A stretch of DNA of 36,971 nt, from NCBI GenBank assembly GCA_023249405.1, contig JAHFCR010000028.1, positions 1-36,971 on the forward strand. Reading direction: 5' to 3'. The notes under the pieces were generated by a model. It saw only the letters and a program-made list of their open reading frames with translations, was not told where the DNA came from and ran no database searches. The stretch comes from Peptococcaceae bacterium (lineage in GTDB: Bacteria; Bacillota; DSM-12270; Thermacetogeniales; Thermacetogeniaceae). Each line of letters starts with the position of its first letter. Position 1 is the first letter of the stretch. Below, in pieces: positions 1 through 7,395 of the stretch. The position numbers were made by a program, and so were the translations under genes.

Positions 1-92
1 GCGCCGTTCATGCCCTTCCATTTCTCAAACAGGGCCTCCAGCGCCTCGGCCTGCTGATCCGCAGTGGGTTCGGTGCAGCCGCAATCAGCCAT
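1..92 (-). CDS. Partial N-terminus, possible NuoE/HymA-like [2Fe-2S] subunit
   Basis: Only the first 30 codons lie inside the window; the gene continues beyond base 1. The ATG at 90-92 is preceded by a strong GGAGGGGAG ribosome binding site about 8 bases upstream, so the start is credible. The peptide opens with a Cys-rich stretch (ADCGCTEP) followed by an acidic helix ending in EKWKGMNGA. That ending resembles the region before the GALIPVLQ motif of NuoE/HymA-type NADH-oxidoreductase or bifurcating-hydrogenase subunits. This is a guess from about 12 residues; the family-defining cysteines would lie outside the window. Confidence 0.4.
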   Translation of the reverse strand, partial: MADCGCTEPTADQQAEALEALFEKWKGMNG

Positions 93-365
93 TTAAACTC
101 CCCTCCCTTCTTGACTTGGCTTGACTTGTTTGATGGTATAGGTGGTTATTACCTGTTCCCGGATGAAAGGGACAGGACTTTCTTCACCTCCCGGTACTTT
201 TGTGCCTTTACCATAAAAATTTAGACTCTTCCCCAAAAAATTTTATTCGACAATGATTTAAAAAAACCTCCTTCACGGGGTAAATATCTGCCGTTAAAAT
301 AACTTTTGGTTAAGATAATTTTGTTTGCTTATCAACCAAGACAACGTCTTGCCTGCAATTCCCAG
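93..365. other. Intergenic spacer, AT-rich
   Basis: Spacer between the leftward partial gene and the rightward promoter/riboswitch unit. It is AT-rich with A and T runs around 215-275 and probably holds the promoter of the leftward gene, but no confident -35/-10 pair was found for that strand. The short open frame that begins near 306 runs straight through the riboswitch and has no ribosome binding site, so it is not called as a gene. Confidence 0.5.
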
Positions 366-394
366 TTGATCGCCTATGTAAACCATGGCATAAT
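366..394 (+). promoter_or_regulatory. Sigma-A-type promoter of the riboswitch-hydrolase unit
   Basis: TTGATC (366-371) and CATAAT (389-394) are separated by exactly 17 bases and lie just upstream of the first conserved part of the riboswitch. The predicted transcript start is near 401. Inferred from consensus match and position only. Confidence 0.55.
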
Positions 395-414
395 TGCCAC
401 GAACCATAGATATT

Positions 415-705
415 GCCGAATCCGTGCTCTTATGCCAGGGAGCGCGGTACGGGGGAACCATTTTAGTGGTTGGTGGCCGTACTTAATGGTTGGAAAGAAA
501 CCTGCATTCAGGTTCTAACGACCAGCGGCTCACGACCAACGACCATGAGGGGTGAATCCCCGATTTTTAGCGTCCATGCGCCAACTTGTTGCATGACTAG
601 CAGATGTCTGTGGTCTAATGCAGGAGGCGCAATCAGGCACTGAAGATCAGGGTAGGGGCTTACCTTTCTACCGAACCCATCAGCTTACCCCGGAGGCAAT
701 GAAAG
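415..705 (+). ncRNA. c-di-AMP riboswitch (ydaO/yuaA family)
   Basis: Hallmark blocks of the ydaO/yuaA aptamer appear in order: ACGGGGGAACCA at 449-460, GGGGTGAATCCCC at 549-561, and the 3' block ACCGAACCCATCAGCTTACC (670-689) followed by CCGGAGGCAATGAAAGG. The family binds cyclic di-AMP and commonly switches off cell-wall hydrolase and osmolyte or potassium genes. An insert of roughly 85 bases between the first two blocks can fold into an extra stem. The aptamer ends right next to the ribosome binding site of the hydrolase gene, and no terminator lies between them. Control may therefore be at translation, or through overlap of the aptamer end with the ribosome binding site. Ends are approximate. 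Confidence 0.88.
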
Positions 706-717
706 GGAGGAGAAATT

Positions 718-1680
718 TTGCGTAAAGTTTTAGGCATTGCTTTCGGCGTGCTCTTCTTTTATCTTGCCTTAAGCGGAACCAGTTCCGCCGCCACCTACAC
801 CGTCCAACCCGGCGACACATACTACCTGATCGCCCAACAATACGGCCTGACCGCCGACCAGTTGGCGGCCGTCAACGGACCCGCCGGCAGCAGTCTGTGG
901 CCCGGCCAGGTGCTGACCATTCCCAGCGTTAAACAGTATACGGCAGTGGCCGGTGATTGCCTTTATCAGATTGCCCAAAAATATGGGACGACTGTTAACA
1001 ACCTGATCGTCCTGAATCATCTCTCCGCTGATAGCCAGGGCAATGTGGCCATCTATCCGGGACAGGTGCTGCTGCTGGCCAACGGCAGCGGGTCGGGAAT
1101 CGCCGAGGCCGGCAGTGCCGGATCCGGAACCCAGCAGTACACGGTCAGGGACGGGGACACCCTCGACCAGATCGCCCGGCAAAATAGCGCTAGCATCGAC
1201 GCTATCGTCGCTGCCAATGGTTTAACCGATACCACGATCTATCCGGGGCAGCAACTGGTGCTGCCGGATGGCGGGTCTAACCCGCAGGCATCACGGGCCG
1301 GGCTTACCGCCAACGATACCTACGTGCTGGCCCAGCTGATCAGCGCCGAGGCCGGCGGAGAACCCTTTGAGGGACAGGTGGCGGTGGGAGCCGTAGTACT
1401 CAACCGGCTGCTCAGTCCGAATTTCCCCAAGACCATCAAAGACATCGTCTTTCAGCACGATAATGATACCAGCACCTACCAGTTCGAGCCGGCGCTCAAC
1501 GGCACCATCAATGAACCGCCCTGCTCGTCAGCCATCCGCGCCGCCTATGCCGCCCTCACCGGATGGGATCCCACAGCGGGAGCGCTATATTTTTACAACC
1601 CCCAGAAGGCTGAGAGCTCCTTCTTTGATTCCTGGCTTACCTATCTCACGCATATTGGCAACCATCTTTTCTACAAATAA
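718..1680 (+). CDS. Secreted LysM-SleB cell-wall hydrolase
   Basis: A 320-residue exported peptidoglycan hydrolase. Residues 1-25 form a Sec signal peptide. Three LysM repeats follow (about 26-70, 74-117 and 139-183), each starting like YTVQPGDT and ending in a YPGQ-hydrophobic-P pattern. The C-terminal domain (about 200-320) is of the SleB/CwlJ hydrolase_2 family, with the conserved LISAEAGGEPFEGQVAVGAV segment holding the catalytic Glu. SleB-type enzymes are lytic transglycosylases used in cortex lysis or wall remodelling. LysM repeats place it on peptidoglycan; whether the target is spore cortex or vegetative wall cannot be told. The start is TTG at 718 with GGGAGGAG upstream. Expression should respond to c-di-AMP through the adjacent riboswitch. 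Confidence 0.88.
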   Translation: MRKVLGIAFGVLFFYLALSGTSSAATYTVQPGDTYYLIAQQYGLTADQLAAVNGPAGSSLWPGQVLTIPSVKQYTAVAGDCLYQIAQKYGTTVNNLIVLNHLSADSQGNVAIYPGQVLLLANGSGSGIAEAGSAGSGTQQYTVRDGDTLDQIARQNSASIDAIVAANGLTDTTIYPGQQLVLPDGGSNPQASRAGLTANDTYVLAQLISAEAGGEPFEGQVAVGAVVLNRLLSPNFPKTIKDIVFQHDNDTSTYQFEPALNGTINEPPCSSAIRAAYAALTGWDPTAGALYFYNPQKAESSFFDSWLTYLTHIGNHLFYK

Positions 1681-1717
1681 GACAACCCTGATTCCTGCCC
1701 CCTGTCATACATATAGA

Positions 1718-1772
1718 AAGAGCCCCGGCATGGGGCTCGGACTGTCGGCCAGTAAAGGTCGACAGTTTTTTT
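1718..1772 (+). terminator. Intrinsic terminator after the LysM-SleB gene
   Basis: Two consecutive hairpins: GAGCCCC/GGGGCTC (1718-1738), then ACTGTCG/CGACAGT stems at 1741-1766 followed by seven T (1766-1772). The second has classic Rho-independent form for the + strand. It lies between convergent genes. Confidence 0.8.
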
Positions 1773-1810
1773 GTCAGTCTTATTAGTCAATAGGGATTAG
1801 ACCGTCTCTG

Positions 1811-3172
1811 TCACACAGGCACGATATTTCCCTTCGTTATCGCTTGAAGGTGAGTATACGACCGGCCCAACAAGTCGCGCCCCCGGTTGTCGAAGGCGAT
1901 GCCCGGCAGCAGCAGCAGGTCATAGTCCCGCTCAGACTGGCGCCTGATGGCCCTGATGGCAGAGGCAAAGTCAAGAGTGGTCAGCAGTCCGGCAGCAGCT
2001 ATGGAACCACCGAAAAAGTGATTGGGCACAGCCGCCAGATGCACCTCCCCACAGGCTCTTCTCCTCCACTCGGGGAGCACCATATGCAGCCAGGGGAAGC
2101 CCCAGACAGAGGTCAGAATGAGGACCCGCCGGGCCTGATGGCGGCGGATCACCCGGGTGGCGCTCTCCACCAGGTTCCAATCCAGGTCGTAATGCATCAC
2201 CAGGCCCGATCTGCCGGATCTCTTCTTGAAAATAGAGCAGGAGTTGCTGGCAGTAAGCAATCCGGGCCTGACAACATCCAGCACCGGATGCGCAAACCGT
2301 TCTGCCAGCCGGAAGGCCTCAGTCCTGCAGCGCACCGGCCTGCCGCATACGGCCGTGATCGTGTCTCCGGCCTGCAGTCCCGCCCATGCAGCCGGGGAGC
2401 CGGCGATCACCCCGGCGATCTCGGCTTTCAGAGATTCTCCGGCCTCAATCGGAGGCGGCTCCAGCAGCAGGGGGGTACGCAGGCGTTCCTGCTGCTGCCG
2501 CACCCACAGGCGCAACTGCCGGTATGCCTCCTCGGGGTGGAAACGCAGCCAGGATGGCGCCAGTTTGGTGAACCCGGGCAGGAAGATCCGGATGGTGGCC
2601 ACACCCTGGTCCTGTAAAAATCTGCAGGTATCTTCGAGGTCAGGCCAGCCGACCAGGTGCGGCATGGCCACCAGGCTGCCATGGTACTCGATGCCGGCCT
2701 CGCCGAGCAGGCGGGCGGCTTCCAGGGCGCGGTCCGGTTCCCGGTCGCCCATCAGCAGGTATCGCCCTTCAGGAGTGGCGCTGTTCAAAGAAAGGTTGAC
2801 AGACAGTGGCTCCAGGTCTGCCAGCCGGTTTACGGCAGCGCGGTTCAGCAAGGTGCCATTGGTGGTGATCTGCAGCGGAGTAGCAGGGTGGCACTCTCGG
2901 ACCGCCTCCAGCACCTGCCAGATCAGCGGGTGGGTGAAGGGCTCGCCTTCATTGATCCGGGTGGCCGCCTCGCCGATAATGATCTTCCGCCGGGAGTCGA
3001 GGCAGGGAATCAGTCCCTTGACCAGGGACAGGGGTAGATGAGAGACTGCGTAGATCTGAACACCTCTGGGGTTCTGGATGTTGCTGCAAAAGACGCACCT
3101 GAGATTGCAGGTGGAGGTGAGTGGCAGGACATTCTCCCTGTAGGCCGCCGACCATAAGATATACGGATACAT
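1811..3172 (-). CDS. Radical SAM protein with internal PDZ and DUF512-like C-terminus
   Basis: 453 residues. The N-terminal radical SAM domain carries Cx3Cx2C as CNLRCVFC (C22, C26, C29), a GEP-type motif (INEGEP) and TTNGTLL. A PDZ-like segment follows at about 265-310 (GVIAGSPAAWAGLQAGDTI). The last 110 residues (HFFGGSIAAAGLLTT, then DLLLLPGIAF) resemble the C-terminal part of DUF512 proteins. In typical DUF512 proteins the PDZ comes first, so the domain order here is unusual. The substrate is unknown; one or more Fe-S clusters are likely. The gene starts 3 bases after the lgt stop, suggesting translational coupling. Placement in the radical SAM superfamily is firm, while the DUF512 relation is by eye only. 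Confidence 0.8.
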   Translation of the reverse strand: MYPYILWSAAYRENVLPLTSTCNLRCVFCSNIQNPRGVQIYAVSHLPLSLVKGLIPCLDSRRKIIIGEAATRINEGEPFTHPLIWQVLEAVRECHPATPLQITTNGTLLNRAAVNRLADLEPLSVNLSLNSATPEGRYLLMGDREPDRALEAARLLGEAGIEYHGSLVAMPHLVGWPDLEDTCRFLQDQGVATIRIFLPGFTKLAPSWLRFHPEEAYRQLRLWVRQQQERLRTPLLLEPPPIEAGESLKAEIAGVIAGSPAAWAGLQAGDTITAVCGRPVRCRTEAFRLAERFAHPVLDVVRPGLLTASNSCSIFKKRSGRSGLVMHYDLDWNLVESATRVIRRHQARRVLILTSVWGFPWLHMVLPEWRRRACGEVHLAAVPNHFFGGSIAAAGLLTTLDFASAIRAIRRQSERDYDLLLLPGIAFDNRGRDLLGRSYTHLQAITKGNIVPV

Positions 3173-3175
3173 ATC

Positions 3176-3946
3176 TTAATTGTCCGGGTGCAGATCGGAG
3201 GCGGCCGGATCGATCGCTTTCCGCGACAGGTACCAATAGAAGGCGCCTCCGGCTACGGCAATGCCTAAAGCCGCCAGGGAAGCCGTACCACCTCCCCAGA
3301 AGGTGCTATTCTCCCGGAAATATTCGATCACGGAGCGAGTAAGACCGTAAAGAATGAACAGAGAGGCCACGACCTGCCCCCGGAACCGGATGCGGGATGA
3401 GACAAACTCCAGGATAATGAAAATCAGCAGCCCGGCGGCGACTGAAAATAACTGGGTCGGATAGCGGGCGAGATCATCCACTGCCGGGAAAACGACCCCC
3501 AAGGCCCCACTGGTCGGCCGGCCATAGCAGCAGCCGTTGAAGAAGCAGCCGAAGCGACCGATGGCATAGCCCAGCATCACACTGGGCGTTGCCAGATCGA
3601 AGAAGGCCAGAACGGGGATTCTGGTCTTGCGCAGATAGACGATAGCGGCGATCAGGCCGAGCGCCAACGAACCGTAAAAAGCCATCCCGCCCTGCTGCAG
3701 CATGAATATCTGCAGGGGATGGCTAAAGTAGTAACCGGGGTCGTAAAGAAGGATGTAAGCCAACCGTGCCCCGACGATGCCGGCGATCACCTCCAGGAGC
3801 ACGAAGTCGATCACCAGCTGCGACGATGCCCCTTTCTTTTCAACCTTCCGGGCCAGCCACAGGGTGGCCGCCAGGATGCCCAGGGCCACAAAAAAGCCGT
3901 AGCTGTACACTCGCAGCCAACCAATTTGAAATAAAATAGGACGCAT
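3176..3946 (-). CDS. lgt: Prolipoprotein diacylglyceryl transferase Lgt
   Basis: 256-residue polytopic membrane enzyme that moves diacylglycerol from phosphatidylglycerol to the lipobox cysteine of prelipoproteins, the first step of lipoprotein maturation. Evidence is the N-terminal MRPILFQIGWLRVYSYGFFV segment, the family signature region GRFGCFFNGCCYGRPT at about residue 130-145, several hydrophobic helices and the late helix region with RSVIEYFRE. Length is normal for the family (about 250-290). Upstream is a 197-base gap to tsaD that holds several DnaA-box-like sequences; downstream is the radical SAM/PDZ gene, 3 bases away. Confidence 0.92.
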   Translation of the reverse strand: MRPILFQIGWLRVYSYGFFVALGILAATLWLARKVEKKGASSQLVIDFVLLEVIAGIVGARLAYILLYDPGYYFSHPLQIFMLQQGGMAFYGSLALGLIAAIVYLRKTRIPVLAFFDLATPSVMLGYAIGRFGCFFNGCCYGRPTSGALGVVFPAVDDLARYPTQLFSVAAGLLIFIILEFVSSRIRFRGQVVASLFILYGLTRSVIEYFRENSTFWGGGTASLAALGIAVAGGAFYWYLSRKAIDPAASDLHPDN

Positions 3947-3978
3947 AACAGGACCGCCTTTTTAAATAAATTTTCAGA

Positions 3979-4051
3979 CAATCCACATATCCACAGAGTT
4001 ATCCACAGGCGTCAAGGAGCTTTTGTTAAGATAATGTAAAGATTATCCCCA
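3979..4051 (+). promoter_or_regulatory. Cluster of DnaA-box-like sites
   Basis: Between tsaD and lgt are four like-oriented sequences: CAATCCACA (3979-3987), ATATCCACA (3987-3995), TTATCCACA (3999-4007, exact match to TTATNCACA) and TTATCCCCA (4043-4051). The first three are tightly spaced. This could be a DnaA binding cluster controlling lgt or acting as a DnaA titration site. No dnaA, dnaN or gidA-type origin genes are nearby, so it is not called an origin. Confidence 0.4.
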
Positions 4052-4143
4052 CAATCAACAAGTCTCAATTGGAGCATTTAGGTTTTGAGTGCCATCATCA
4101 TGGGCTCGGGACTCCCATGCCAATGATGTCATAGTCCCAACCT

Positions 4144-5154
4144 TCAGTGTTGGCGCACCAGAGGATAGTTGGCAAAAGCCTCCTGATTCAACGCCGCAAA
4201 ACGCTGGGCCAGAAAATAGTAGTAACCGGCGCAGGCAACCATAGCCGCGTTGTCGGTACAAAGTTCTTTGGGAGGAAAATAGCAGTTGAACCCTTCACGT
4301 TCGGCCCTCGACTGGAGCAGGTTGCGGATCGTAGAGTTGGCGGCCACCCCTCCGGCCAGGGCAATTTTAGAGACTCCGTTCTGGCGGGCTGCGGCCAGGG
4401 CCTTTGCCGCCAGGACATCCGCTACCGCCATCTGAAAGCTGGCAGCCACATCCTCCGCCCGGGCTTGTCCGCCACGCTTCAGATAATTTTGTACGGCCGT
4501 CTTCAATCCGCTGAAACTGAAATCCAGGCTGCCCTCACCCAGCCAGGCCCTGGGAAAAGCTACGGCCTGGGGATCGCCGCCCTGGGCCAGGACCTCCAGG
4601 TTGGGACCGCCGGGATAAGGCAACCCCAGGAGGCGGGCCACCTTGTCAAAAGCCTCGCCGGCGGCATCATCCCGGGTAGCTCCAAGCATTTCGTATACCA
4701 GGTGTTCCCGTACCAGGACGAGCGAGGTGTGCCCCCCGGAGACGATCAGCGTGATGAACGGGGGACGCAGATCGGGATAGGCTAAAAAATTAGCGCACAG
4801 GTGGGCTTCCAGATGGTGCACCGCCAGCAACGGGATCTGCTGCGCATAAGCGTAGGCCTTGGCAGAGGCCACCCCAACCAGCAGGGCCCCGATCAATCCC
4901 GGACCAGCGGTGACCGCCACTCCGCTCAGGTCGCCAAAACCCAGACCGGCGCCGGACAGAGCGGCGGCAACCACCTCGGTGACCTTTTCCAGATGCTGGC
5001 GCGAAGCAACCTCCGGCACTACGCCTCCATATTGCCGGTGGATGGCGATCTGCGAGGCAATGACATTGGAAGCCACGGCCTCTCCGTCTCTGACGACAGC
5101 CGCAGCAGTCTCGTCACAGCTTGTCTCAATGCCCAGAATATAAACAGGCAACAA
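4144..5154 (-). CDS. tsaD: tRNA N6-adenosine threonylcarbamoyltransferase TsaD
   Basis: 336-residue Kae1/Qri7/TsaD protein that transfers threonylcarbamoyl from threonylcarbamoyl-AMP to A37 of ANN-decoding tRNAs. Visible motifs are GIETSCDETAAAVV at the N-terminus, the metal-binding HHLEAHL (HxxxH), VSGGHTSLV, FSFSGLKTAV, AGGVAANSTIRN and CTDNAAMVACAG. The length is normal. Start is TTG at 5154 with AAGGAG five bases upstream; a second TTG follows directly. It acts with TsaB and TsaE, both encoded at the other end of the same leftward gene group. Confidence 0.95.
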   Translation of the reverse strand: MLPVYILGIETSCDETAAAVVRDGEAVASNVIASQIAIHRQYGGVVPEVASRQHLEKVTEVVAAALSGAGLGFGDLSGVAVTAGPGLIGALLVGVASAKAYAYAQQIPLLAVHHLEAHLCANFLAYPDLRPPFITLIVSGGHTSLVLVREHLVYEMLGATRDDAAGEAFDKVARLLGLPYPGGPNLEVLAQGGDPQAVAFPRAWLGEGSLDFSFSGLKTAVQNYLKRGGQARAEDVAASFQMAVADVLAAKALAAARQNGVSKIALAGGVAANSTIRNLLQSRAEREGFNCYFPPKELCTDNAAMVACAGYYYFLAQRFAALNQEAFANYPLVRQH

Positions 5155-5208
5155 TGGCTCTCCTTGTCCCTCCAGCCCGTCGGCGATGACGGGTGCTATC
5201 TCCTTGCG

Positions 5209-5340
5209 CTAGAGTTTTTTCGGTTGACTAAAGATCTCCAGGTCATCAGGGTTTTTGCCGGACTGCCCGGCCCAGTCCTGCTGCTCTTCATTCTTTTTCT
5301 TCTGCTTATCCTTTGAGGATTGCTGTTTCTTGTCTGCCAT
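5209..5340 (-). CDS. Small lysine/glutamine-rich hypothetical protein, 43 aa
   Basis: ATG at 5340 with a GGAGGCG ribosome binding site upstream, 44 codons including TAG. The peptide starts MADKKQQSSKDKQKKKNEEQ and ends NPDDLEIFSQPKKL. It is very hydrophilic, with a basic N-terminal half and an acidic patch before the C-terminus, and has no membrane segment or cysteine. It lies between the DUF3006 gene and tsaD, in the same direction and closely spaced, so it is probably co-transcribed. I do not recognise a family; it may be an unstructured nucleic-acid-binding or accessory peptide. The good ribosome binding site is the main reason to call it. Confidence 0.6.
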   Translation of the reverse strand: MADKKQQSSKDKQKKKNEEQQDWAGQSGKNPDDLEIFSQPKKL

Positions 5341-5403
5341 TGGTGACGCCTCCTATTGCAGCGTTACTAGCAGTTATTAGTATGCCTTTTTTGCAGGATT
5401 CCA

Positions 5404-5628
5404 TCAGCGCTGCCAGACCAGGCGTTCCATCAAGGACTTCGGTGATATTTTCTTGACTTCGGAGGCGGGCAATTCCAGTTTGCAATCGAAATAGATCAGG
5501 TCGCTCTCCTGCGCATCCGGCAACAATGCCCGCGGCCAATGGGCCACCAGGCCCTCATCTCCCAGCAATACCACCACCAGATCCCCTTCGATCCGGTCGA
5601 CCACACCTCTAATGACCACTGCCATCAT
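5404..5628 (-). CDS. DUF3006 family small protein
   Basis: About 74 residues with the pattern VIRGVVDRIEGDLVVVLLGDEG...WPRALLPDAQESDLIYF, typical of DUF3006: small proteins of SH3-like or OB-like beta character and unknown function, often encoded beside metallo-beta-lactamase or housekeeping genes. Several starts are possible: ATG 5643, ATG 5628, ATG 5625 and GTG 5619. GGAAGG lies 9 bases before GTG 5619, which may be the true start and would give MVIRGVVDRIEGD. It lies downstream of rimI in the same leftward group. Confidence 0.7.
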   Translation of the reverse strand: MMAVVIRGVVDRIEGDLVVVLLGDEGLVAHWPRALLPDAQESDLIYFDCKLELPASEVKKISPKSLMERLVWQR

Positions 5629-5689
5629 CCTTCCATAATGCATCTATATCTTCTTGCGCCCCATCCCCTAATCAGAGGACAGGGCCTAT

Positions 5690-6184
5690 CTACCATTTTG
5701 ATTTGTGGACGCGTGAGGTGCAATCCTCCGGCAAGATATTGAGCAGCATCACCAGGGCATCCTCCCGGGTCTCCAGATAGTAGTTCTTGCGGCAGCCAAT
5801 CTGGCGAAAACCCATCTTCTTGTACAGGCAACGGGCAGCAGCATTGGATGGCCGGACTTCCAGGATCACAGTGGAAGCCCCGCGATCGCGCGCCTGGCTG
5901 ATAATGTTATCCATGAACGTCTTGCCCAGGCCCTGGCTGCGCCAATCCGGATGCACGGCAATCGTGGTGATATGGGCCTCACCGGAAAAAAGCCACATTC
6001 CGGAGTATCCCACCACCTTGTCCTCATGCACGGCGACATAATAGACCGCAAATTTGTTTTTCAGCTCGCTGAGGAAGGCATATTCTGCCCACGGCGTCGG
6101 AAAGGAAGCATTTTCGATCGCCAGGATCTGTGTGATATCGCCCTTCTCCATAAGACGAAGCCCGAACTCCACTGTTCCATCCAC
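5690..6184 (-). CDS. rimI: Ribosomal protein alanine N-acetyltransferase RimI
   Basis: GNAT-fold acetyltransferase, up to 164 residues. RimI acetylates the N-terminal alanine of ribosomal protein S18. The RimI-like N-terminus LRLMEKGDITQILAIENASFPTPW is present, along with the acetyl-CoA-binding loop HPDWRSQGLGKTFMDNI (R-x-x-G-x-G) and LEVRPSNAAARCLYKKMGF. It sits between tsaB and the DUF3006 gene in the classic tsaE-tsaB-rimI-tsaD order. The GTG at 6184 follows the tsaB stop by two bases; the in-frame GTG at 6172 has better spacing to AGAGGTGG and could be the real start. Confidence 0.9.
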   Translation of the reverse strand: MDGTVEFGLRLMEKGDITQILAIENASFPTPWAEYAFLSELKNKFAVYYVAVHEDKVVGYSGMWLFSGEAHITTIAVHPDWRSQGLGKTFMDNIISQARDRGASTVILEVRPSNAAARCLYKKMGFRQIGCRKNYYLETREDALVMLLNILPEDCTSRVHKSKW

Positions 6185-6186
6185 CT

Positions 6187-6876
6187 CTATGCGCGCCTGA
6201 TGGCTGGCGGCTTCACATAAAGCGCCCGCACTGCCGGCTGTCTGGCATCATCTCGCCGCTCTTGCAGGGCGGCCATCCCCATGAAGGCAATCAGGGCTGC
6301 CCGGGGCCATATCTGGGCCGGTTCCGCCAGGATGGCCCGGTCGCCCAGGGCCTCCCGGATCAGGCTCCACCAGGTCACGGCCCCCTCGCCGGTAAAGGTG
6401 ATCCCGGCCTGCAACTCGCCTCGCAGGCGGTCGACCAGCTGCCGGGGATCCAGGGCCAGGTAGCCGCTGAGCCGCTTCATTCCCGTTCCGGAACTCGTAT
6501 AAAAGGAGGCGTAGACCTCCTGAGCCCTTGCGGGCAGGACCGTACAGACCAGTCCGGATGTTCCATGCAGCCCCTGGGCCAGGGCATCCAGGGTAGGAAT
6601 CCCGGTCAGGGGCTTCCCCAAGACATGCGCCAATGCTTTGGCAGTCGCCAGGCCGACCCGCAACGATGTAAAAGAGCCCGGTCCCACAGCCACAGCCAGG
6701 GCGTCAACTTCTTTAACGGTAATTCCCAGGTCCTTCAGGATCCGGTCGATCACGGGAAGCAGGTGCTCCATGTGGCCCTGACTGGTATGGAAGCTCGCTT
6801 CCCCCAATATGCGCCGGTCGGACACGACCGCCGCTGAAACTACAGCTGTTGAGGTTTCTATGCCGAGAACTCGAAT
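6187..6876 (-). CDS. tsaB: tRNA threonylcarbamoyladenosine protein TsaB, apparent ATT start
   Basis: TsaB is the scaffold paralogue that dimerises with TsaD for t6A synthesis. Core motifs VAVGPGSFTSLRVGLATAKALA and PTLDALAQG are clear. The first standard start codon in this frame is GTG 6825, but the family-defining first strand is encoded upstream: (I)RVLGIETSTAVVSAAV, matching the usual MxxLxIETS beginning. Between that strand and an in-frame TAA there is no ATG, GTG or TTG. The only sensible initiator is ATT at 6874-6876, with GGAG five bases upstream. This start overlaps the end of tsaE by 19 bases, suggesting coupled translation. From ATT the protein is 229 residues, normal for the family. 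Confidence 0.85.
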   Translation of the reverse strand: MRVLGIETSTAVVSAAVVSDRRILGEASFHTSQGHMEHLLPVIDRILKDLGITVKEVDALAVAVGPGSFTSLRVGLATAKALAHVLGKPLTGIPTLDALAQGLHGTSGLVCTVLPARAQEVYASFYTSSGTGMKRLSGYLALDPRQLVDRLRGELQAGITFTGEGAVTWWSLIREALGDRAILAEPAQIWPRAALIAFMGMAALQERRDDARQPAVRALYVKPPAIRRA

Positions 6877-7346
6877 CGCTGCTCCAGCTCCTTAATCAGC
6901 ATTTCATAGCGGCTGCCATGAGGCAGGAACTGTAGCCTCCGGGCATCATCCGACTGCCCTACCGGATCGATGCGCACCTCCAGAAACTCCCCCGGAAGCG
7001 CATCGGGGATCAGATCGCCCCACTCGATGAGCACAATGCCCTGCCCCTGCAGGTAATCATCCCATCCGATCCCGTCCAGATCCCCAATCGAGCGTAGACG
7101 GTAGAAATCACAGTGAAAGACCGGGTACTTACCCCGGTACTCCTGAACAATCAAAAAAGTAGGGCTGGAAACACCATCACAGCCCAGCCCCCTGCCCGCG
7201 CCGCGCACGAAGACAGTCTTGCCGGCCCCCAGATCCCCTACCAGCGATAGCACGTCGCCGGGAGCCAGTCGCCGTCCCAGTTCCTCTCCGATCATCTCCG
7301 TGTATCCGGGGCTTGGGGAGACTATCTGCCATACCACAAAGATCAC
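6858..7346 (-). CDS. tsaE: tRNA threonylcarbamoyladenosine ATPase TsaE
   Basis: 162-residue P-loop ATPase that powers the TsaBDE complex in t6A formation. Walker A is GDLGAGKTVFVRG, followed by the conserved SSPTFLIVQEY and HCDFYRL segments and IEWGDLIPDALP. Start is probably GTG 7346; an alternative GTG lies 9 bases downstream. The promoter found upstream gives a short leader of about 15 bases. First gene of the leftward t6A group. Confidence 0.93.
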   Translation of the reverse strand: MIFVVWQIVSPSPGYTEMIGEELGRRLAPGDVLSLVGDLGAGKTVFVRGAGRGLGCDGVSSPTFLIVQEYRGKYPVFHCDFYRLRSIGDLDGIGWDDYLQGQGIVLIEWGDLIPDALPGEFLEVRIDPVGQSDDARRLQFLPHGSRYEMLIKELEQRFEFSA

Positions 7347-7366
7347 CGCCTGCCGCTGTCCAGTCT

Positions 7367-7395
7367 ATTATAGCCGTTGCGCACATTACTAACAA
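7367..7395 (-). promoter_or_regulatory. Promoter of the tsaE-tsaB-rimI group
   Basis: Read on the - strand: TTGTTA (7390-7395), 17-base spacer, perfect TATAAT (7367-7372). The transcript would start near 7361, about 15 bases before the tsaE GTG. Confidence 0.6.

Noticed and set aside
306-518. 70-codon open frame on the + strand
   Set aside because: It crosses the promoter and 5' half of the c-di-AMP aptamer and has no ribosome binding site.
3979-4051. Chromosomal or plasmid replication origin
   Set aside because: DnaA-like sites are present, but there is no dnaA/dnaN/rep gene and no clear AT-rich unwinding region; called only as a site cluster.
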